From positions 1,032,501 through 1,096,500 of the forward strand of contig NZ_CP015027.1 of NCBI RefSeq assembly GCF_002077155.1: DNA of 64,000 bases. The letters are read 5' to 3'. Shown piece after piece: positions 18,158 to 28,289 of this stretch. Numbering within the stretch: position 1 is the first letter of the stretch; every line of letters begins with the position of its first letter. The stretch is from Sporosarcina sp. P33. Lineage in GTDB: Bacteria; Bacillota; Bacilli; Bacillales_A; Planococcaceae. Under the pieces are notes generated by a model. That model was not told the DNA's origin and did not search any database. It saw only the letters and a program-made list of their open reading frames with translations. Made by a program: the position numbers and the translations under genes.

Positions 18158-19104
18158 TATGAAGCCGCCGGATGTTTTTGGTCATACCGTTTTTTCATTA
18201 CCGCATTAATCGTACCGCCGAGCAGCAGAATAATGGCTGATAAATAAAGCCACATAATTAACACGATGATTCCTGCAATACTTCCGTATGTGTTTGCATA
18301 GCTCCCAAAGTTACTAATATAGAACGAGAAGCCGAGTGAAGTAAGAATCCATCCGATTGTCGCAAATACAGCGCCCGGAAGTATACTTTTAAAATGCAGC
18401 TTGATGCCTGGCACGAGCCAGTACAGAAGAGAAAATACTGCAAAAATCAGGAATGGCGGAATGAGAAAACGCACAACTGTCCATATTGTCAGGAATGAAT
18501 CTTCCAACCCCATGAATGAGAATACAAACTTCCCGATCGGTTCACCAAAGATCGGTAACACCAATGCAACGATAACCGTTGCAATCAGCATAATCGTAAA
18601 GGCAATCGATAACCCCTTAGTCACGAAGAAGTTTCTATCATCGTCCACTTCATACGCCAGATTTAACCCCTTTGTTACAGCCCCCATGCCCTTTGATGCT
18701 GACCAGATCGTCGCTAAAATACCAATAGACAGCAAGCCGCCGCTTCTATTGTCAAGCACTTCGGAGAGGACCCCTTCAATTAAAGCAGCTGTGCTTTCAG
18801 GAGCATACTCACGGATGAATAAAAAGATTTGACTTTGATCTAACTGTAAGTATGGCAGTAACGTAAAAAGAAAGATTAATAGCGGGAATAATGACAAAAG
18901 GAAAAAGAAAGCCAATTGTGAACCGGCCGCTGAAATATCCAATTCTTTCATACGGATAATCAAATGTTTGAAAAACCCGCTCGTAGTAGCCGGATTAAAA
19001 TCATCTTCTTCTCCGTCCTTTATATCCTGAATAAACTCTTTTACTTTTTCAGTGTTTGATTCAGGCTCAGAATCTGAAGGAGGGGCACTTTTTTGTTGAT
19101 TCAA
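18157..19104 (-). CDS. YihY/BrkB family membrane protein
   Basis: The 315-residue product has an acidic, charged N-terminal tail of about 45 residues and then six membrane segments. Family motifs are AAGSQLAFFFLLSLFPLLIF, ATIWSASKGMGAVTKGLN and YGSIAGIIVLIMWLYLSA. The start is TTG, nine bases after AAGGGGG. The family was once called ribonuclease BN by mistake; its real role is unknown. Its stop codon lies in the end of the inverted repeat. Confidence 0.9.
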   Translation of the reverse strand: MNQQKSAPPSDSEPESNTEKVKEFIQDIKDGEEDDFNPATTSGFFKHLIIRMKELDISAAGSQLAFFFLLSLFPLLIFLFTLLPYLQLDQSQIFLFIREYAPESTAALIEGVLSEVLDNRSGGLLSIGILATIWSASKGMGAVTKGLNLAYEVDDDRNFFVTKGLSIAFTIMLIATVIVALVLPIFGEPIGKFVFSFMGLEDSFLTIWTVVRFLIPPFLIFAVFSLLYWLVPGIKLHFKSILPGAVFATIGWILTSLGFSFYISNFGSYANTYGSIAGIIVLIMWLYLSAIILLLGGTINAVMKKRYDQKHPAAS

Positions 19105-19139
19105 CTGATGTGTCCCCCTTTCATTTATTTTTTTTACTG

Positions 19140-19580
19140 TTATTGATTCTCCAGAGGTATTACGTTTTTTTTTTGGACCATCGGAGGCAGCGTTGCATCT
19201 TTATTTGCTGAAGCAGTGGATGCAGCTGTAGAATCATCTTCTATAATTTGTTCATATTCCGATTTTGAATCGGAAAATGCTTCTTTTGTATCCGCAAACA
19301 TCTCCTTCACTTGCGGAGTCAGCGTCTTGATTTCATCAACTTGTGATTTGATGTAATTGACATCACCTTTCACTTGTTCAATGAGTGTTTGCATTTTTTC
19401 TTTTTTCTCTTGGAATTCATTTTTTACAATGTCTGGATTTTCTTTGTAATATAATACTTTCTCATACGACGTTCTTGCTGTCGTAATCGTCTGCTGTCTA
19501 GTTGCGCGATCCAGCATACTTACCGCTGCACCAAGTAATGCGCCGCCTAAAACATATCTCCCGAATTTACTTGAACCCAT
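19140..19580 (-). CDS. YtxH-like general-stress-type membrane protein
   Basis: The 146-residue product starts MGSSKFGRYVLGG after AAGGAGG; the in-frame GTG seven codons earlier overlaps that site. A short hydrophobic glycine/alanine-rich segment (about residues 7-22) is followed by a long charged region likely to be coiled coil (about 45-110) and a low-complexity tail. This resembles YtxH-domain proteins of Bacillales. It lies 35 bases before the YihY gene on the same strand, so they may form an operon. Function is unknown. Confidence 0.7.
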   Translation of the reverse strand: MGSSKFGRYVLGGALLGAAVSMLDRATRQQTITTARTSYEKVLYYKENPDIVKNEFQEKKEKMQTLIEQVKGDVNYIKSQVDEIKTLTPQVKEMFADTKEAFSDSKSEYEQIIEDDSTAASTASANKDATLPPMVQKKNVIPLENQ

Positions 19581-19801
19581 ACATTTCGCCTCCTTGTTCA
19601 CGTTTACGTCTCACTTCATTATACCCATACTGCCGGTTACCAAACAATCTTTGTTGTACTAAATTGAAAAAAGGCTTGACGAATCGTTCTATTTTTTGGA
19701 TTATTAACAATAACATATACATATAACAAACTATAGAGAGGAGTTGATTCAGACGACTTTTGTAACATATACAAATACTAAGAGAAATTGGAGGGGATGA
19801 A

Positions 19802-21157
19802 ATGGATTCGATAGAGAAGTTTTTGACCAGTGCGTCTGATTTGATTTGGGGACCCCCGCTGCTCATCTTGCTGATTGGTACCGGAATTTATTTATCTATG
19901 CGCTTAACATTTATACAATTACGTTTACTGCCCTATTCACTTAAACAAGTTTTTTCGAGAAAGCACGATAAAAAAGCAGACGGAGATATTTCCCAATTCC
20001 AGGCACTGATGACTGCAATGGCTGCAACAGTTGGTGTAGGTAACATCGTCGGGGTGGCTTCTGCTGTCGTGGCGGGGGGACCGGGTGCGATTTTCTGGAT
20101 GTGGCTGGCCGGATTCTTCGGTATGGCAACAAAGTACAGTGAAGCAATTTTAGCTGTTAAGTATCGTGTCAAAGATTCAAACGGCTTAATGGCCGGCGGT
20201 CCGATGTACTACCTCGAACATGGTCTTAAGCAAAAATGGCTCGGCGTATTATTCGCACTGTTTGGCGCCTTGGCTGCTTTTGGCATCGGGAACGGAACGC
20301 AATCGAAAGCCGTCGCAGATGTCATGAGCAGTACATTTGCAGTGCCGCATTATATTACAGGAATCGCATTGCTTCTGTTCGGTGCACTCGTTATTCTTGG
20401 CGGCATCAAGTCAATTGGCCGGGTAACAGCATTTTTCGTGCCAATTATGGCTTTATTTTATTTCATTGCCGGTGCGATTGTTATGGTCTTAAATATTGAG
20501 CAAGTTCCAGCGGCATTTGGTCTGATTTTCACGGATGCATTTACAGGTCAGGCAGTTGCAGGCGGAGCAATTGGTACAGTTATTCGTTTCGGTGTAGCCC
20601 GAGGATTATTCTCCAACGAAGCAGGTCTCGGTTCCGCACCAATCGCGGCTGCTGCAGCACGTACAGACCTTCCTGGACGCCAGGCGCTTGTTTCTATGAC
20701 ACAAGTATTGTTCGACACGCTGATCATTTGTTCAATAACGGGTGTTACGATTGTTATGAGTAATCAATGGAAGGATACTTCCATTGACGCTGGTGCATTG
20801 ACAGCACAGGCATTTGGATCATTCCTTGGAGGCATTGGACCCATTTTAGTCTCTATCGGACTGGTATTCTTTGCTACATCCACTATTTTGGGATGGAGTT
20901 ATTACGGAGAGAAATGTTTCCAGTACCTCTTCCCTAACCGTGCAGCGGTTCTTGCATACCGCGTAGTATTCGTACTGTTCATCTATGTGGGCGCAACGGC
21001 TTCACTGGATCTCGTATGGATTTTAGCAGACGTATTAAACGGCTTGATGGCCATTCCGAACTTAATCGGTTTACTTGGGTTGTCGGGTATTGTCGTGATG
21101 GAAACAAAACGTTTCAAGAAGAAAATTGATGATGAACGTGAAGAAGCACGCAAATAA
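19802..21157 (+). CDS. Alanine/glycine:cation symporter (AgcS family)
   Basis: AgcS proteins take up alanine or glycine with sodium ions. The 451 residues contain about 11 membrane segments and the family motifs ALMTAMAATVGVGNIVGVASA, GGPGAIFWMW, GMATKYSEA and LFSNEAGLGSAPIAAAAA. The ATG follows TTGGAGGGG. The 200 bases upstream were examined for a glycine riboswitch and none was seen. Which amino acid is carried cannot be told. Confidence 0.93.
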   Translation: MDSIEKFLTSASDLIWGPPLLILLIGTGIYLSMRLTFIQLRLLPYSLKQVFSRKHDKKADGDISQFQALMTAMAATVGVGNIVGVASAVVAGGPGAIFWMWLAGFFGMATKYSEAILAVKYRVKDSNGLMAGGPMYYLEHGLKQKWLGVLFALFGALAAFGIGNGTQSKAVADVMSSTFAVPHYITGIALLLFGALVILGGIKSIGRVTAFFVPIMALFYFIAGAIVMVLNIEQVPAAFGLIFTDAFTGQAVAGGAIGTVIRFGVARGLFSNEAGLGSAPIAAAAARTDLPGRQALVSMTQVLFDTLIICSITGVTIVMSNQWKDTSIDAGALTAQAFGSFLGGIGPILVSIGLVFFATSTILGWSYYGEKCFQYLFPNRAAVLAYRVVFVLFIYVGATASLDLVWILADVLNGLMAIPNLIGLLGLSGIVVMETKRFKKKIDDEREEARK

Positions 21158-21232
21158 CCATTCACAGTTCAGTTGACAGCTTATCACTTTCGTGAAATGA
21201 TGGATTTCATAAGACAGAAAGGCGGTACAGAC

Positions 21233-21454
21233 ATGGATTTATCTACAAAATCACCTGAGAATATTTCATACATGATTGAAAAAATTAAAGAAAAGCTTCG
21301 CATGGTAAATGTTGATGCGATGAAGTCTGATAACTTCAGCACAGAGCAGTATGACGACTTGAAATATATGTATGACATGGTCATGAAACGCGAAAACATC
21401 ACACCGAATGAAATGCAGGCAATCGCAGCAGAACTGGGTTCTATGCGCAATTAA
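21233..21454 (+). CDS. DUF1128 family (UPF0435, YfkK-like) small protein
   Basis: The 73-residue product starts MDLSTKSPENISYMIEKIK after AAAGGCGG; the longer frame upstream has no site. The pattern SPENISYMIEKIKEKL, then DLKYMYDMVMKRENITPNEMQAIAAELG, is typical of the YfkK family. It is helical and soluble, with unknown function. It shares a bidirectional terminator with motB. Confidence 0.88.
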   Translation: MDLSTKSPENISYMIEKIKEKLRMVNVDAMKSDNFSTEQYDDLKYMYDMVMKRENITPNEMQAIAAELGSMRN

Positions 21455-21490
21455 AAAAAAGCGATTCCCATATGGGAGTCGCTTTTTATT
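21453..21490. terminator. Bidirectional terminator between the DUF1128 gene and motB
   Basis: GCGATTCCCATATGGGAGTC-type stem (21461-21482) between runs of A and T. The motB stop lies in its flank. Confidence 0.92.
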
Positions 21491-22253
21491 GCGGTGATAC
21501 AGGTGTTCCATCCTTCAGTACGAGCGGCTGAATCAGCACTTCCACCCGTCGGTTTTTACTGCGGTTTTCTACTGTATCATTCGGTACGATCGGCTTGTAC
21601 TCCCCATACCCTTTTGCGCTGAACAGATTGGGATCTACTTCATTGTTCTGAACGATGATCTTCAGGAACTCCACAGCACGCATGACGCTCAGTTCCCAGT
21701 TAGAGGAATACTGCGCATTATTGATTGGTATATCGTCTGTATGTCCCGTGATGACAACCTGACGCGGTCTGTCGAGTGCCAGCAGCTTAGAAATATCGTT
21801 AGCCAGCCTTTTATACTCAGGCCTGATGGCAGCCTCCCCTGATTTGAACAGTACACTGTCACGAATCGTCAGCAATAATCCTTCATTTGTCAGCTTAGTG
21901 TCAAATTGATTTTCCAGTTCATTCACCGCAATATACTCATCCAAATCGTCTTGTGTCTCACCAAGAGACTTCTGATCTTCCATATAAGAAGAGTTTTCAT
22001 CCAGCTCGCCTACCGAATCGTCCGGAACAGGCGTAGTGGTCGGCGCATTCTCACTCATAATTCCGCTGCCGCTTTCGAATATTTCACTAAAAACTTTCGA
22101 CACTTCGGCAAACCGCCCTTCATCTACCGAACTGCTCGCAAACAGTACGATAAACAGCGCCAGCAGCAGCGTCAGCAAATCGGCGTAGGGCAACAGCCAC
22201 GATTCGTTGATATGTTCTATTTCATGTTTCTTTTTCTTACGCTTCTTCGCCAA
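21486..22253 (-). CDS. motB: Flagellar motor stator protein MotB
   Basis: MotB anchors the proton-driven stator to peptidoglycan. The start is taken as TTG, nine bases after AAGGAG, giving AKKRKKKKHE at the N-terminus as in other MotB proteins; a TTG nine codons earlier lies deeper in motA. The 255 residues hold one membrane helix with the proton-carrying aspartate in LLPYADLLTLLLALFIVLFA. A linker and an OmpA-like domain follow (ITGHTDDIPI, NWELSVMRA, NRRVEVLI). It overlaps the motA stop by 17 bases. No other flagellar genes are in the window. Confidence 0.93.
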   Translation of the reverse strand: MAKKRKKKKHEIEHINESWLLPYADLLTLLLALFIVLFASSSVDEGRFAEVSKVFSEIFESGSGIMSENAPTTTPVPDDSVGELDENSSYMEDQKSLGETQDDLDEYIAVNELENQFDTKLTNEGLLLTIRDSVLFKSGEAAIRPEYKRLANDISKLLALDRPRQVVITGHTDDIPINNAQYSSNWELSVMRAVEFLKIIVQNNEVDPNLFSAKGYGEYKPIVPNDTVENRSKNRRVEVLIQPLVLKDGTPVSPQ

Positions 22254-23046
22254 CTTTACCAGCTCCTTCGCCGCCGTCAATAGCCAGCTTCTTCCGGTCT
22301 TCTACAGATAAATAAGATGCCAGCTTTTGTTCGATGACACGGGGCGCTTCCCCTTCGAGCACAGAAAGAATCCCTTCAATCACCATCGTTCTTTGTCGTA
22401 CCTCTTCTTTTGATTTTCGTATAAGTTTATTAGAAAATGGATGCCATAAAACATAGCCTGTGAAGATACCAAGCAATGTGGCGATAAATGCCGCAGAAAT
22501 CGCATGTCCCAATGCATCAATATTATTCATGTCCTTTAGTGCGGCAATCAGTCCGACAACCGCTCCAAGCACCCCTAATGTAGGTGCGTATGTTCCGGCC
22601 TGCGAAAAGATTAACGCGCCGACAGAATGGCGTTCCTGCATTGCTTCCACTTCTTCACTTAGTACATCACGTATGTAATCAGCATTTTGTCCGTCAATCG
22701 CCAAACCCAGTCCGTTTTTCAAAAATGGGTCATCAATTTCATCTGTTTTCGCTTCGAGTGCGAGCAATCCTTCACGGCGTGCGATATCAGCCCAGGAGGA
22801 AAACAGACGGATCAGTTCAGCGTCTGACGCAAGCTTTTGCTGGGTGAAAATAATTTTAAATAACTTTGGTATTTTTTTCAGCTCATTCATAGGAAATGCG
22901 ATAACTACTGCAGCAATCGTTCCTGCGATGATAATCAGGATAGCGGCTGGATTCAATAGTGCGTCGGGTGTTACCCCTTTCAGAGTCATACCAACCAGTA
23001 ACGCAATAAATCCTAACGCTAAACCTATAATAGTGGATAAATCCAT
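22237..23046 (-). CDS. motA: Flagellar motor stator protein MotA
   Basis: MotA forms the proton channel with MotB and pushes on FliG. The ATG (MDLSTIIGLALG) is eight bases after GGAGG. The 269 residues have four membrane segments, two near the N-terminus and two near residues 150-205. The conserved proline motif TYAPTLGVLGAVVGL is present, as is the cytoplasmic charged loop with RREGLLALE. A run of alanines and glycines ends the protein where motB begins. Confidence 0.94.
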   Translation of the reverse strand: MDLSTIIGLALGFIALLVGMTLKGVTPDALLNPAAILIIIAGTIAAVVIAFPMNELKKIPKLFKIIFTQQKLASDAELIRLFSSWADIARREGLLALEAKTDEIDDPFLKNGLGLAIDGQNADYIRDVLSEEVEAMQERHSVGALIFSQAGTYAPTLGVLGAVVGLIAALKDMNNIDALGHAISAAFIATLLGIFTGYVLWHPFSNKLIRKSKEEVRQRTMVIEGILSVLEGEAPRVIEQKLASYLSVEDRKKLAIDGGEGAGKVGEEA

Positions 23047-23228
23047 ACATACAGCCTCCAAGTACTACATTCTTCTTATTACTTCGGCCATCAAGCCCTG
23101 TTCTTTAGGGCAAACTGACGACTTTTTATAGGAACTTCCGAGTATTTCAACCTATCTTAGTTACTTTAACGTTGCGAACTTCAATTCATGATTGATAGTA
23201 TGTTCATAATACGTAAAAAGGAGATGTC

Positions 23229-24464
23229 ATGATGAATCAATTCCAAGAGCAACTTTCTAATTATGCCGACTTAGCTGTGAAGGTAGGTGTAAATATTCAG
23301 CACGACCAATATTTATTCATCAGTGCTTCTACCGAAATTACTTCATTTGTTCGGCTGATTGTCGAAAAAGCTTATGAAGCAGGTGCACGGCAAGTTTTCG
23401 TAGACTGGACAGATGATGCAGTGACACGCCTGCGCTATGAAAAGGCACCGGCTGATTCCTTTGGAGAATTTCCGTCCTGGAAACAGATGGAACGTGAACA
23501 GCTGGCTGAAAAAGGGGCCGCTTTCATGTCAATCGTATCACAGGATCCTGACTTACTGAATGGTATCGAGTCCAGCAGAATACGTGACAGTCAGAAGGCT
23601 GCCAGTAAAGCTCTAAGCAAATTCCGACAAGCTATGCAGGCTGATAAGTTCAGCTGGACAGTCATTGCTGCTCCCTCCGTCGCTTGGGCGGCAAAGATTT
23701 TCCCGGATTTAGCCGCAGACGAACAAGTCCCTGCCTTGTGGGATGCTATCCTGCGCGCTGTTCGGGCTGATCAGCCGGGACCAGTTGATGCATGGCACCG
23801 GCACAATGAAAACTTGCATGAGAAAGTGGATTATCTGAATGGTAAACATTATCATAAACTCCATTATACAGCTCCAGGAACTGATTTAACAATAGAGCTT
23901 CCTGAAAAGCACTTATGGTGCGGGGCGGGGAGCGTCAATCAGGCAGGCAATGAATTCATGGCGAATATGCCCACTGAAGAAGTATTTACAGCTCCGTTGA
24001 AAACAGGTGTCAACGGTATTGTAAAAAGTACAAAACCACTTAGCTATGCAGGCACGATTATTGACGGTTTCACGATTGAATTTACAGACGGCCGGATTAC
24101 AAATGTATCTGCTGAACAAGGCGAAGAAATGCTGAAACAGCTTGTCGATACAGATGAAGGTTCACATTATCTTGGCGAAGTGGCGCTGGTGCCGCATGAT
24201 TCTCCAATCTCTAATTCCAATATTTTATTCTATAATACATTATTCGATGAAAATGCTTCGAATCATCTGGCAATCGGAAGTGCCTATGCGTTCTGTCTCG
24301 ACGGCGGAAAAGAAATGGACTCTGATCAGCTGCAGGCTAACGGTTTGAATCAAAGTTTGACACATGTCGACTTCATGATAGGTTCCGGGGAAATGGATAT
24401 TGATGGAATACTTGCAGACGGTACTGTGGAACCCATCTTCCGCGCTGGTAACTGGGCATTCTAA
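23229..24464 (+). CDS. Aminopeptidase, M29 family (AmpS/PepS-like)
   Basis: M29 enzymes are metal-dependent cytosolic aminopeptidases. The 411 residues fit the family length. Visible motifs are DLTIELPEKHLWCGAGS, NMPTEEVFTAP and the metal-ligand region DEGSHYLGEVALVPHDSPIS. Ligands HLAIGSAYA and the final HVDFMIGSGEMDIDG follow. AAGGAG precedes two adjacent ATGs; either could be used. It is monocistronic between motA and a small membrane protein gene. Confidence 0.9.
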   Translation: MMNQFQEQLSNYADLAVKVGVNIQHDQYLFISASTEITSFVRLIVEKAYEAGARQVFVDWTDDAVTRLRYEKAPADSFGEFPSWKQMEREQLAEKGAAFMSIVSQDPDLLNGIESSRIRDSQKAASKALSKFRQAMQADKFSWTVIAAPSVAWAAKIFPDLAADEQVPALWDAILRAVRADQPGPVDAWHRHNENLHEKVDYLNGKHYHKLHYTAPGTDLTIELPEKHLWCGAGSVNQAGNEFMANMPTEEVFTAPLKTGVNGIVKSTKPLSYAGTIIDGFTIEFTDGRITNVSAEQGEEMLKQLVDTDEGSHYLGEVALVPHDSPISNSNILFYNTLFDENASNHLAIGSAYAFCLDGGKEMDSDQLQANGLNQSLTHVDFMIGSGEMDIDGILADGTVEPIFRAGNWAF

Positions 24465-24496
24465 AATCCGTCACTTTTCACGCAAAGTTTGTGTAA

Positions 24497-24529
24497 GCAC
24501 TTAAAATTTAGTGCAAAATCGTGTATAAT
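24497..24529 (+). promoter_or_regulatory. Promoter with overlapping palindrome for the 46-residue membrane protein
   Basis: A consensus TATAAT (24524-24529) has TTAAAA 17 bases upstream as a weak -35. The palindromic ends GCACT and AGTGC (24497-24514) bracket the -35, which suggests an operator. Confidence 0.5.
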
Positions 24530-24570
24530 AGGCTATAGAACATATTACATTTGGAAAGAGGGGCTTACGA

Positions 24571-24711
24571 ATGGGCTTAATGTTTACAACAGTTATCGGA
24601 TATACAGTAGTTCTTGGACTGGCATCTTGGTTTACAATGCACTTTTTAGCTGGAGCATTGGATTCATCTGACTCAGTTATTATCGATCCAAAACCTGAAG
24701 GCAGAAACTAA
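24571..24711 (+). CDS. Small single-span membrane protein, 46 residues
   Basis: The frame is too short for standard ORF cut-offs but is well supported. AAAGAGG lies nine bases before the ATG, a TATAAT promoter lies 40 bases upstream, and a strong terminator follows the stop. The product has one hydrophobic segment (about residues 2-29, including TTVIGYTVVLGLASWF) and a short acidic tail ending DPKPEGRN. No family was recognised and no function is proposed. Confidence 0.7.
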   Translation: MGLMFTTVIGYTVVLGLASWFTMHFLAGALDSSDSVIIDPKPEGRN

Positions 24712-24754
24712 TTTTCTTCTATTCCAGTTTTAATGGATATGGATTTCATGATTA

Positions 24755-24786
24755 GAGCCGCCTGATTGGGCGGCTCGTTTCTTTTA
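24755..24786 (+). terminator. Terminator downstream of the 46-residue membrane protein gene
   Basis: GAGCCGCC and GGGCGGCTC form a tight GC-rich stem with a short loop, followed by GTTTCTTTT. Confidence 0.9.
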
Positions 24787-24818
24787 CTTACAATTAACAG
24801 TCCAGGAGGGATATTTAC

Positions 24819-25403
24819 ATGACGTCATTAACCGATATTATGAATTACAATCAATCTTTTGTTGAAGAAAAGAAATACGAAGAGTTCGCTACTACGAAAT
24901 TTCCGGATAAGAGAATTGTCATTCTTACTTGTATGGATACAAGATTGATTGAATTGCTTCCAAAAGCAATGAATCTTAAAAACGGCGATGCAAAGATCAT
25001 TAAAAGTGCCGGCGCTATTATCACACATCCATTCGGCGGTCTAATGCGAAGTATTCTGGTGGCAGTCTATGAACTCCAGGCAGACGAAGTATACGTGGTC
25101 GGCCATCATGACTGCGGGATGAGTTCCATCAATACAGAGCACATCGTAGGACACATGATTGAGCGCGGTATCGATCCCGCCATGTTTAAAACCCTGGAGT
25201 ATTCAGGCATTGACATGGAAAGCTGGCTGCATGGTTTCAGTGACGTAAATGAAAGCGTGAAAAAGAGCGTGGATGCTATCAGAAACCATCCGCTGATTCC
25301 TGCAGATGTATCTGTGCACGGACTTGTCATTAATCCTGAGAACGGAAAGCTGGACGTAATTGAAGACGGTTACAAAGTACAAGTGGCTCAAACAAATAAG
25401 TAA
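24819..25403 (+). CDS. Beta-class carbonic anhydrase (YtiB-like)
   Basis: Beta carbonic anhydrases interconvert carbon dioxide and bicarbonate with a zinc ion. The 194 residues start MTSLTDIMNYNQSFV after AGGAGGG. The zinc-site motif ILTCMDTRL gives the first cysteine and the Asp-Arg pair. GHHDCGM supplies the histidine and second cysteine. The closest remembered relative is B. subtilis YtiB. It is a single gene between two terminators. Confidence 0.92.
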   Translation: MTSLTDIMNYNQSFVEEKKYEEFATTKFPDKRIVILTCMDTRLIELLPKAMNLKNGDAKIIKSAGAIITHPFGGLMRSILVAVYELQADEVYVVGHHDCGMSSINTEHIVGHMIERGIDPAMFKTLEYSGIDMESWLHGFSDVNESVKKSVDAIRNHPLIPADVSVHGLVINPENGKLDVIEDGYKVQVAQTNK

Positions 25404-25407
25404 CGGC

Positions 25408-25443
25408 AAAAACCGGCATCTTCTAATCGAAGAGCCGGTTTTT
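25408..25443. terminator. Bidirectional terminator after the carbonic anhydrase gene
   Basis: AAAAACCGGC and GCCGGTTTTT flank a TCTTC/GAAGA inner stem. Confidence 0.9.
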
Positions 25444-25482
25444 CCATATAGTCATCCACTTTTCCCAAAGGGTCTTGCCCTT

Positions 25483-26028
25483 TCAATAATCTTCTTCCAC
25501 TATTGCATACATATAATGGTCTTCCCACACACCGTTAATAAATAACAGTTGCCGGAGCAAACCTTCGCGTTGAAATCCCGCCTTTTCCAACACCTTGACA
25601 GATCCCCCATTACGCGGCGATACATACGCCTCCACTCTGTGCAGATTGACTTTTTCAAACGCAAATTGATTAATCAGACGGACTGCCTCCGTGCCTATTC
25701 CCTTCCCCGCCTGCCCCTGATCAATGGAATATCCGACAAAGCCGCTGGAAAACGGTAAGCGTTTGATGCTGTAAAGAGAGATCTGCCCGATGATCATACT
25801 CGTCTGTGAATCAAAAATCCCGAAATTATATTCTCTCCGATCACGCATTTGATAGAGTGATTCACGGATTTTATCACGCTGCATTGCCACTGTGTAATAC
25901 GCATTATCATGCCTTGGTTCAAATTCGGTCCAGTATTCTTTATTGGCAATCAGCAGCTGAGTAAACTGATAGGCATCATCTTCCGTTAAGATTCGTAAAT
26001 AACACTGCTCCCCTTCGAGTAAAATCAT
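25483..26028 (-). CDS. GNAT family N-acetyltransferase (RimJ/RimL type)
   Basis: The product has 181 residues in the usual range. The GNAT acetyl-CoA motif is seen as DQGQAGKGIGTEAVRLI, and the terminal beta strand region as HRVEAYVSPRNGGSVKVLEKAGF, typical of ribosomal-protein or amino-acid acetyltransferases. GAGG precedes the ATG. The substrate cannot be predicted. It is convergent with the carbonic anhydrase gene. The 230 bases upstream show no gene. Confidence 0.88.
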   Translation of the reverse strand: MILLEGEQCYLRILTEDDAYQFTQLLIANKEYWTEFEPRHDNAYYTVAMQRDKIRESLYQMRDRREYNFGIFDSQTSMIIGQISLYSIKRLPFSSGFVGYSIDQGQAGKGIGTEAVRLINQFAFEKVNLHRVEAYVSPRNGGSVKVLEKAGFQREGLLRQLLFINGVWEDHYMYAIVEEDY

Positions 26029-26258
26029 TTTTCCTCATCCTTTTCAACGCATTCTGTTCTTACCGTTTTTTATCCGATTATTTTGAAAGCAGTGAAGTAT
26101 TCCCGCCACTTATGTCATATCAATAGTTTCTATTATAGTATTCTTCATACGCACAAGACAATAGAACGTCACATTTTCTCATTTGTAAAGGAAAATTCAT
26201 ACTTTCCTCATCTATCGATCCGTATTCTCTGTATACTGTTCTTCAGGAGGATTTTATC

Positions 26259-26996
26259 ATGCTAAGAATTATTTTGATGGCACTTTCGTTGCTCATCATG
26301 ATTGGAACTCACATCGCTGCAAATTTGATTCCGCTCAACGGACTGACAACTTGGGAAATTGCTAATCGTGTACCGGTTCTATTCATGCCTGCTGAATATG
26401 TTTTTTCAATTTGGATTGTTTTGGATGTGCTGCTGGTCAGCTGGCTGTATATGTTTTTTAAATCATCGGCCAAACTTACTTCACCGGTTGCCAATTTGCG
26501 GGCATTCTCTTTCTCAGTCAGCTGCTTTTTAAATATCGCCTGGTTATTACTATGGCATTATGGCTATTATTACTGGGCTATCGTCAGTGTCATATCTTTG
26601 CTAATTTGTTTATTAGTGCTGTATTTCAGTTATCCAAAATTGGAGGACATGAACCGGCAGCGCCTTCCGATTTCGGCCTATATGGGGTGGATTTTCATCG
26701 CAGTCATCGCAAACTCTTACTATGCTTTCAAATTCCATGACTGGACAGGATGGGGTTTGAGTGATCCGCTTTGGACCGTCTTCTTTTTAACCTTAACTGC
26801 AGCGATTGCTCTACATTTTATGTATCATTACCATGACTCTATGTTTAATCTCATTATCATTTGGTCCTTTATCGGAATAGCCATAAAAAACGGAACGGAT
26901 GAATTATTTGTTTCAACAGCTGCTCTGTTCCTTTCGGCTGTCATCGGGTTCATTTTATTCATGGGCCGCCGTTTTTCCAAGTCCATACAATTATAG
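26259..26996 (+). CDS. Tryptophan-rich sensory (TspO/MBR-like) membrane protein
   Basis: The 245-residue product has seven predicted membrane segments, more than the five of classical TspO. It begins with a segment ending NLIPLNGLTTWEIANR. It then shows PAEYVFSIWIVLDVLLVSWLYM, resembling the TspO motif region, and conserved tryptophans in later helices. AGGAGG precedes the ATG. Relatives are annotated as tryptophan-rich sensory proteins, but ligand and function are uncertain. A terminator overlaps the stop codon. Confidence 0.7.
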   Translation: MLRIILMALSLLIMIGTHIAANLIPLNGLTTWEIANRVPVLFMPAEYVFSIWIVLDVLLVSWLYMFFKSSAKLTSPVANLRAFSFSVSCFLNIAWLLLWHYGYYYWAIVSVISLLICLLVLYFSYPKLEDMNRQRLPISAYMGWIFIAVIANSYYAFKFHDWTGWGLSDPLWTVFFLTLTAAIALHFMYHYHDSMFNLIIIWSFIGIAIKNGTDELFVSTAALFLSAVIGFILFMGRRFSKSIQL

Positions 26997-27026
26997 CACG
27001 GCTGCAAATTGTGCAGCCGTGCTTTT
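26995..27026 (+). terminator. Terminator after the TspO-like gene
   Basis: AGCACGGCTGC pairs with GCAGCCGTGCT and is followed by TTTTT; the gene's stop codon is in its 5' edge. Confidence 0.92.
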
Positions 27027-27098
27027 TATGTAATGATAACGTAAAGTAGGGTATAGGTTAGCGTATGAACTATCATGCTATGAAGTGGAGGTTATACT

Positions 27099-27440
27099 AT
27101 GTCAAATTCTAAATTATTGGCTTCACTTAGTTATTTCAGTGTATTTTTCGCCCCTCTTCTGCTTCCGATTATTATCTATTTTGTGTCAGACGAATTTGAA
27201 GTCAGGCGTCACGCGAAGAAAGCATTAGTTTCTCATATCGTTCCGCTGGCTCTGCTGATTGCAGGTTTCGTACTGATGTCTTTTTCGATTTTTTCCTTTA
27301 ACGCTGATGCCATTACGACGGCAGACAGCAATATGATGTTCTGGGGATTCATCCCTTTCCTTTTCATTGCTTTGTACAGTTTGTTATTCGTGATCGTGCT
27401 CATTTGGAATGTCTATCAGGGTGTGAAATTATTAAAGTAA
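27099..27440 (+). CDS. DUF4870 domain membrane protein
   Basis: The 113-residue product has three hydrophobic segments (about residues 5-28, 46-64 and 80-108). The DUF4870 pattern is LASLSYFSVFFAPLLLPIIIYFV, then a charged EVRRHAKKALVSH. GGAGG precedes the ATG. Function is unknown. The downstream mapB has its own spacing of about 95 bases. Confidence 0.85.
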   Translation: MSNSKLLASLSYFSVFFAPLLLPIIIYFVSDEFEVRRHAKKALVSHIVPLALLIAGFVLMSFSIFSFNADAITTADSNMMFWGFIPFLFIALYSLLFVIVLIWNVYQGVKLLK

Positions 27441-27507
27441 CCGGCCGGAAGAATAGGCAAATCATTGAAATTTATTCCGCAGAGTATGATATAGTAGTGA
27501 TGAATAA

Positions 27508-28284
<777 letters not shown>

Positions 28285-28289
28285 TGATT

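Noticed and set aside
19602..19801. Glycine riboswitch upstream of the AgcS symporter gene
   Set aside because: No paired aptamer motifs visible in the 200 bases; only AT-rich promoter-like sequence.
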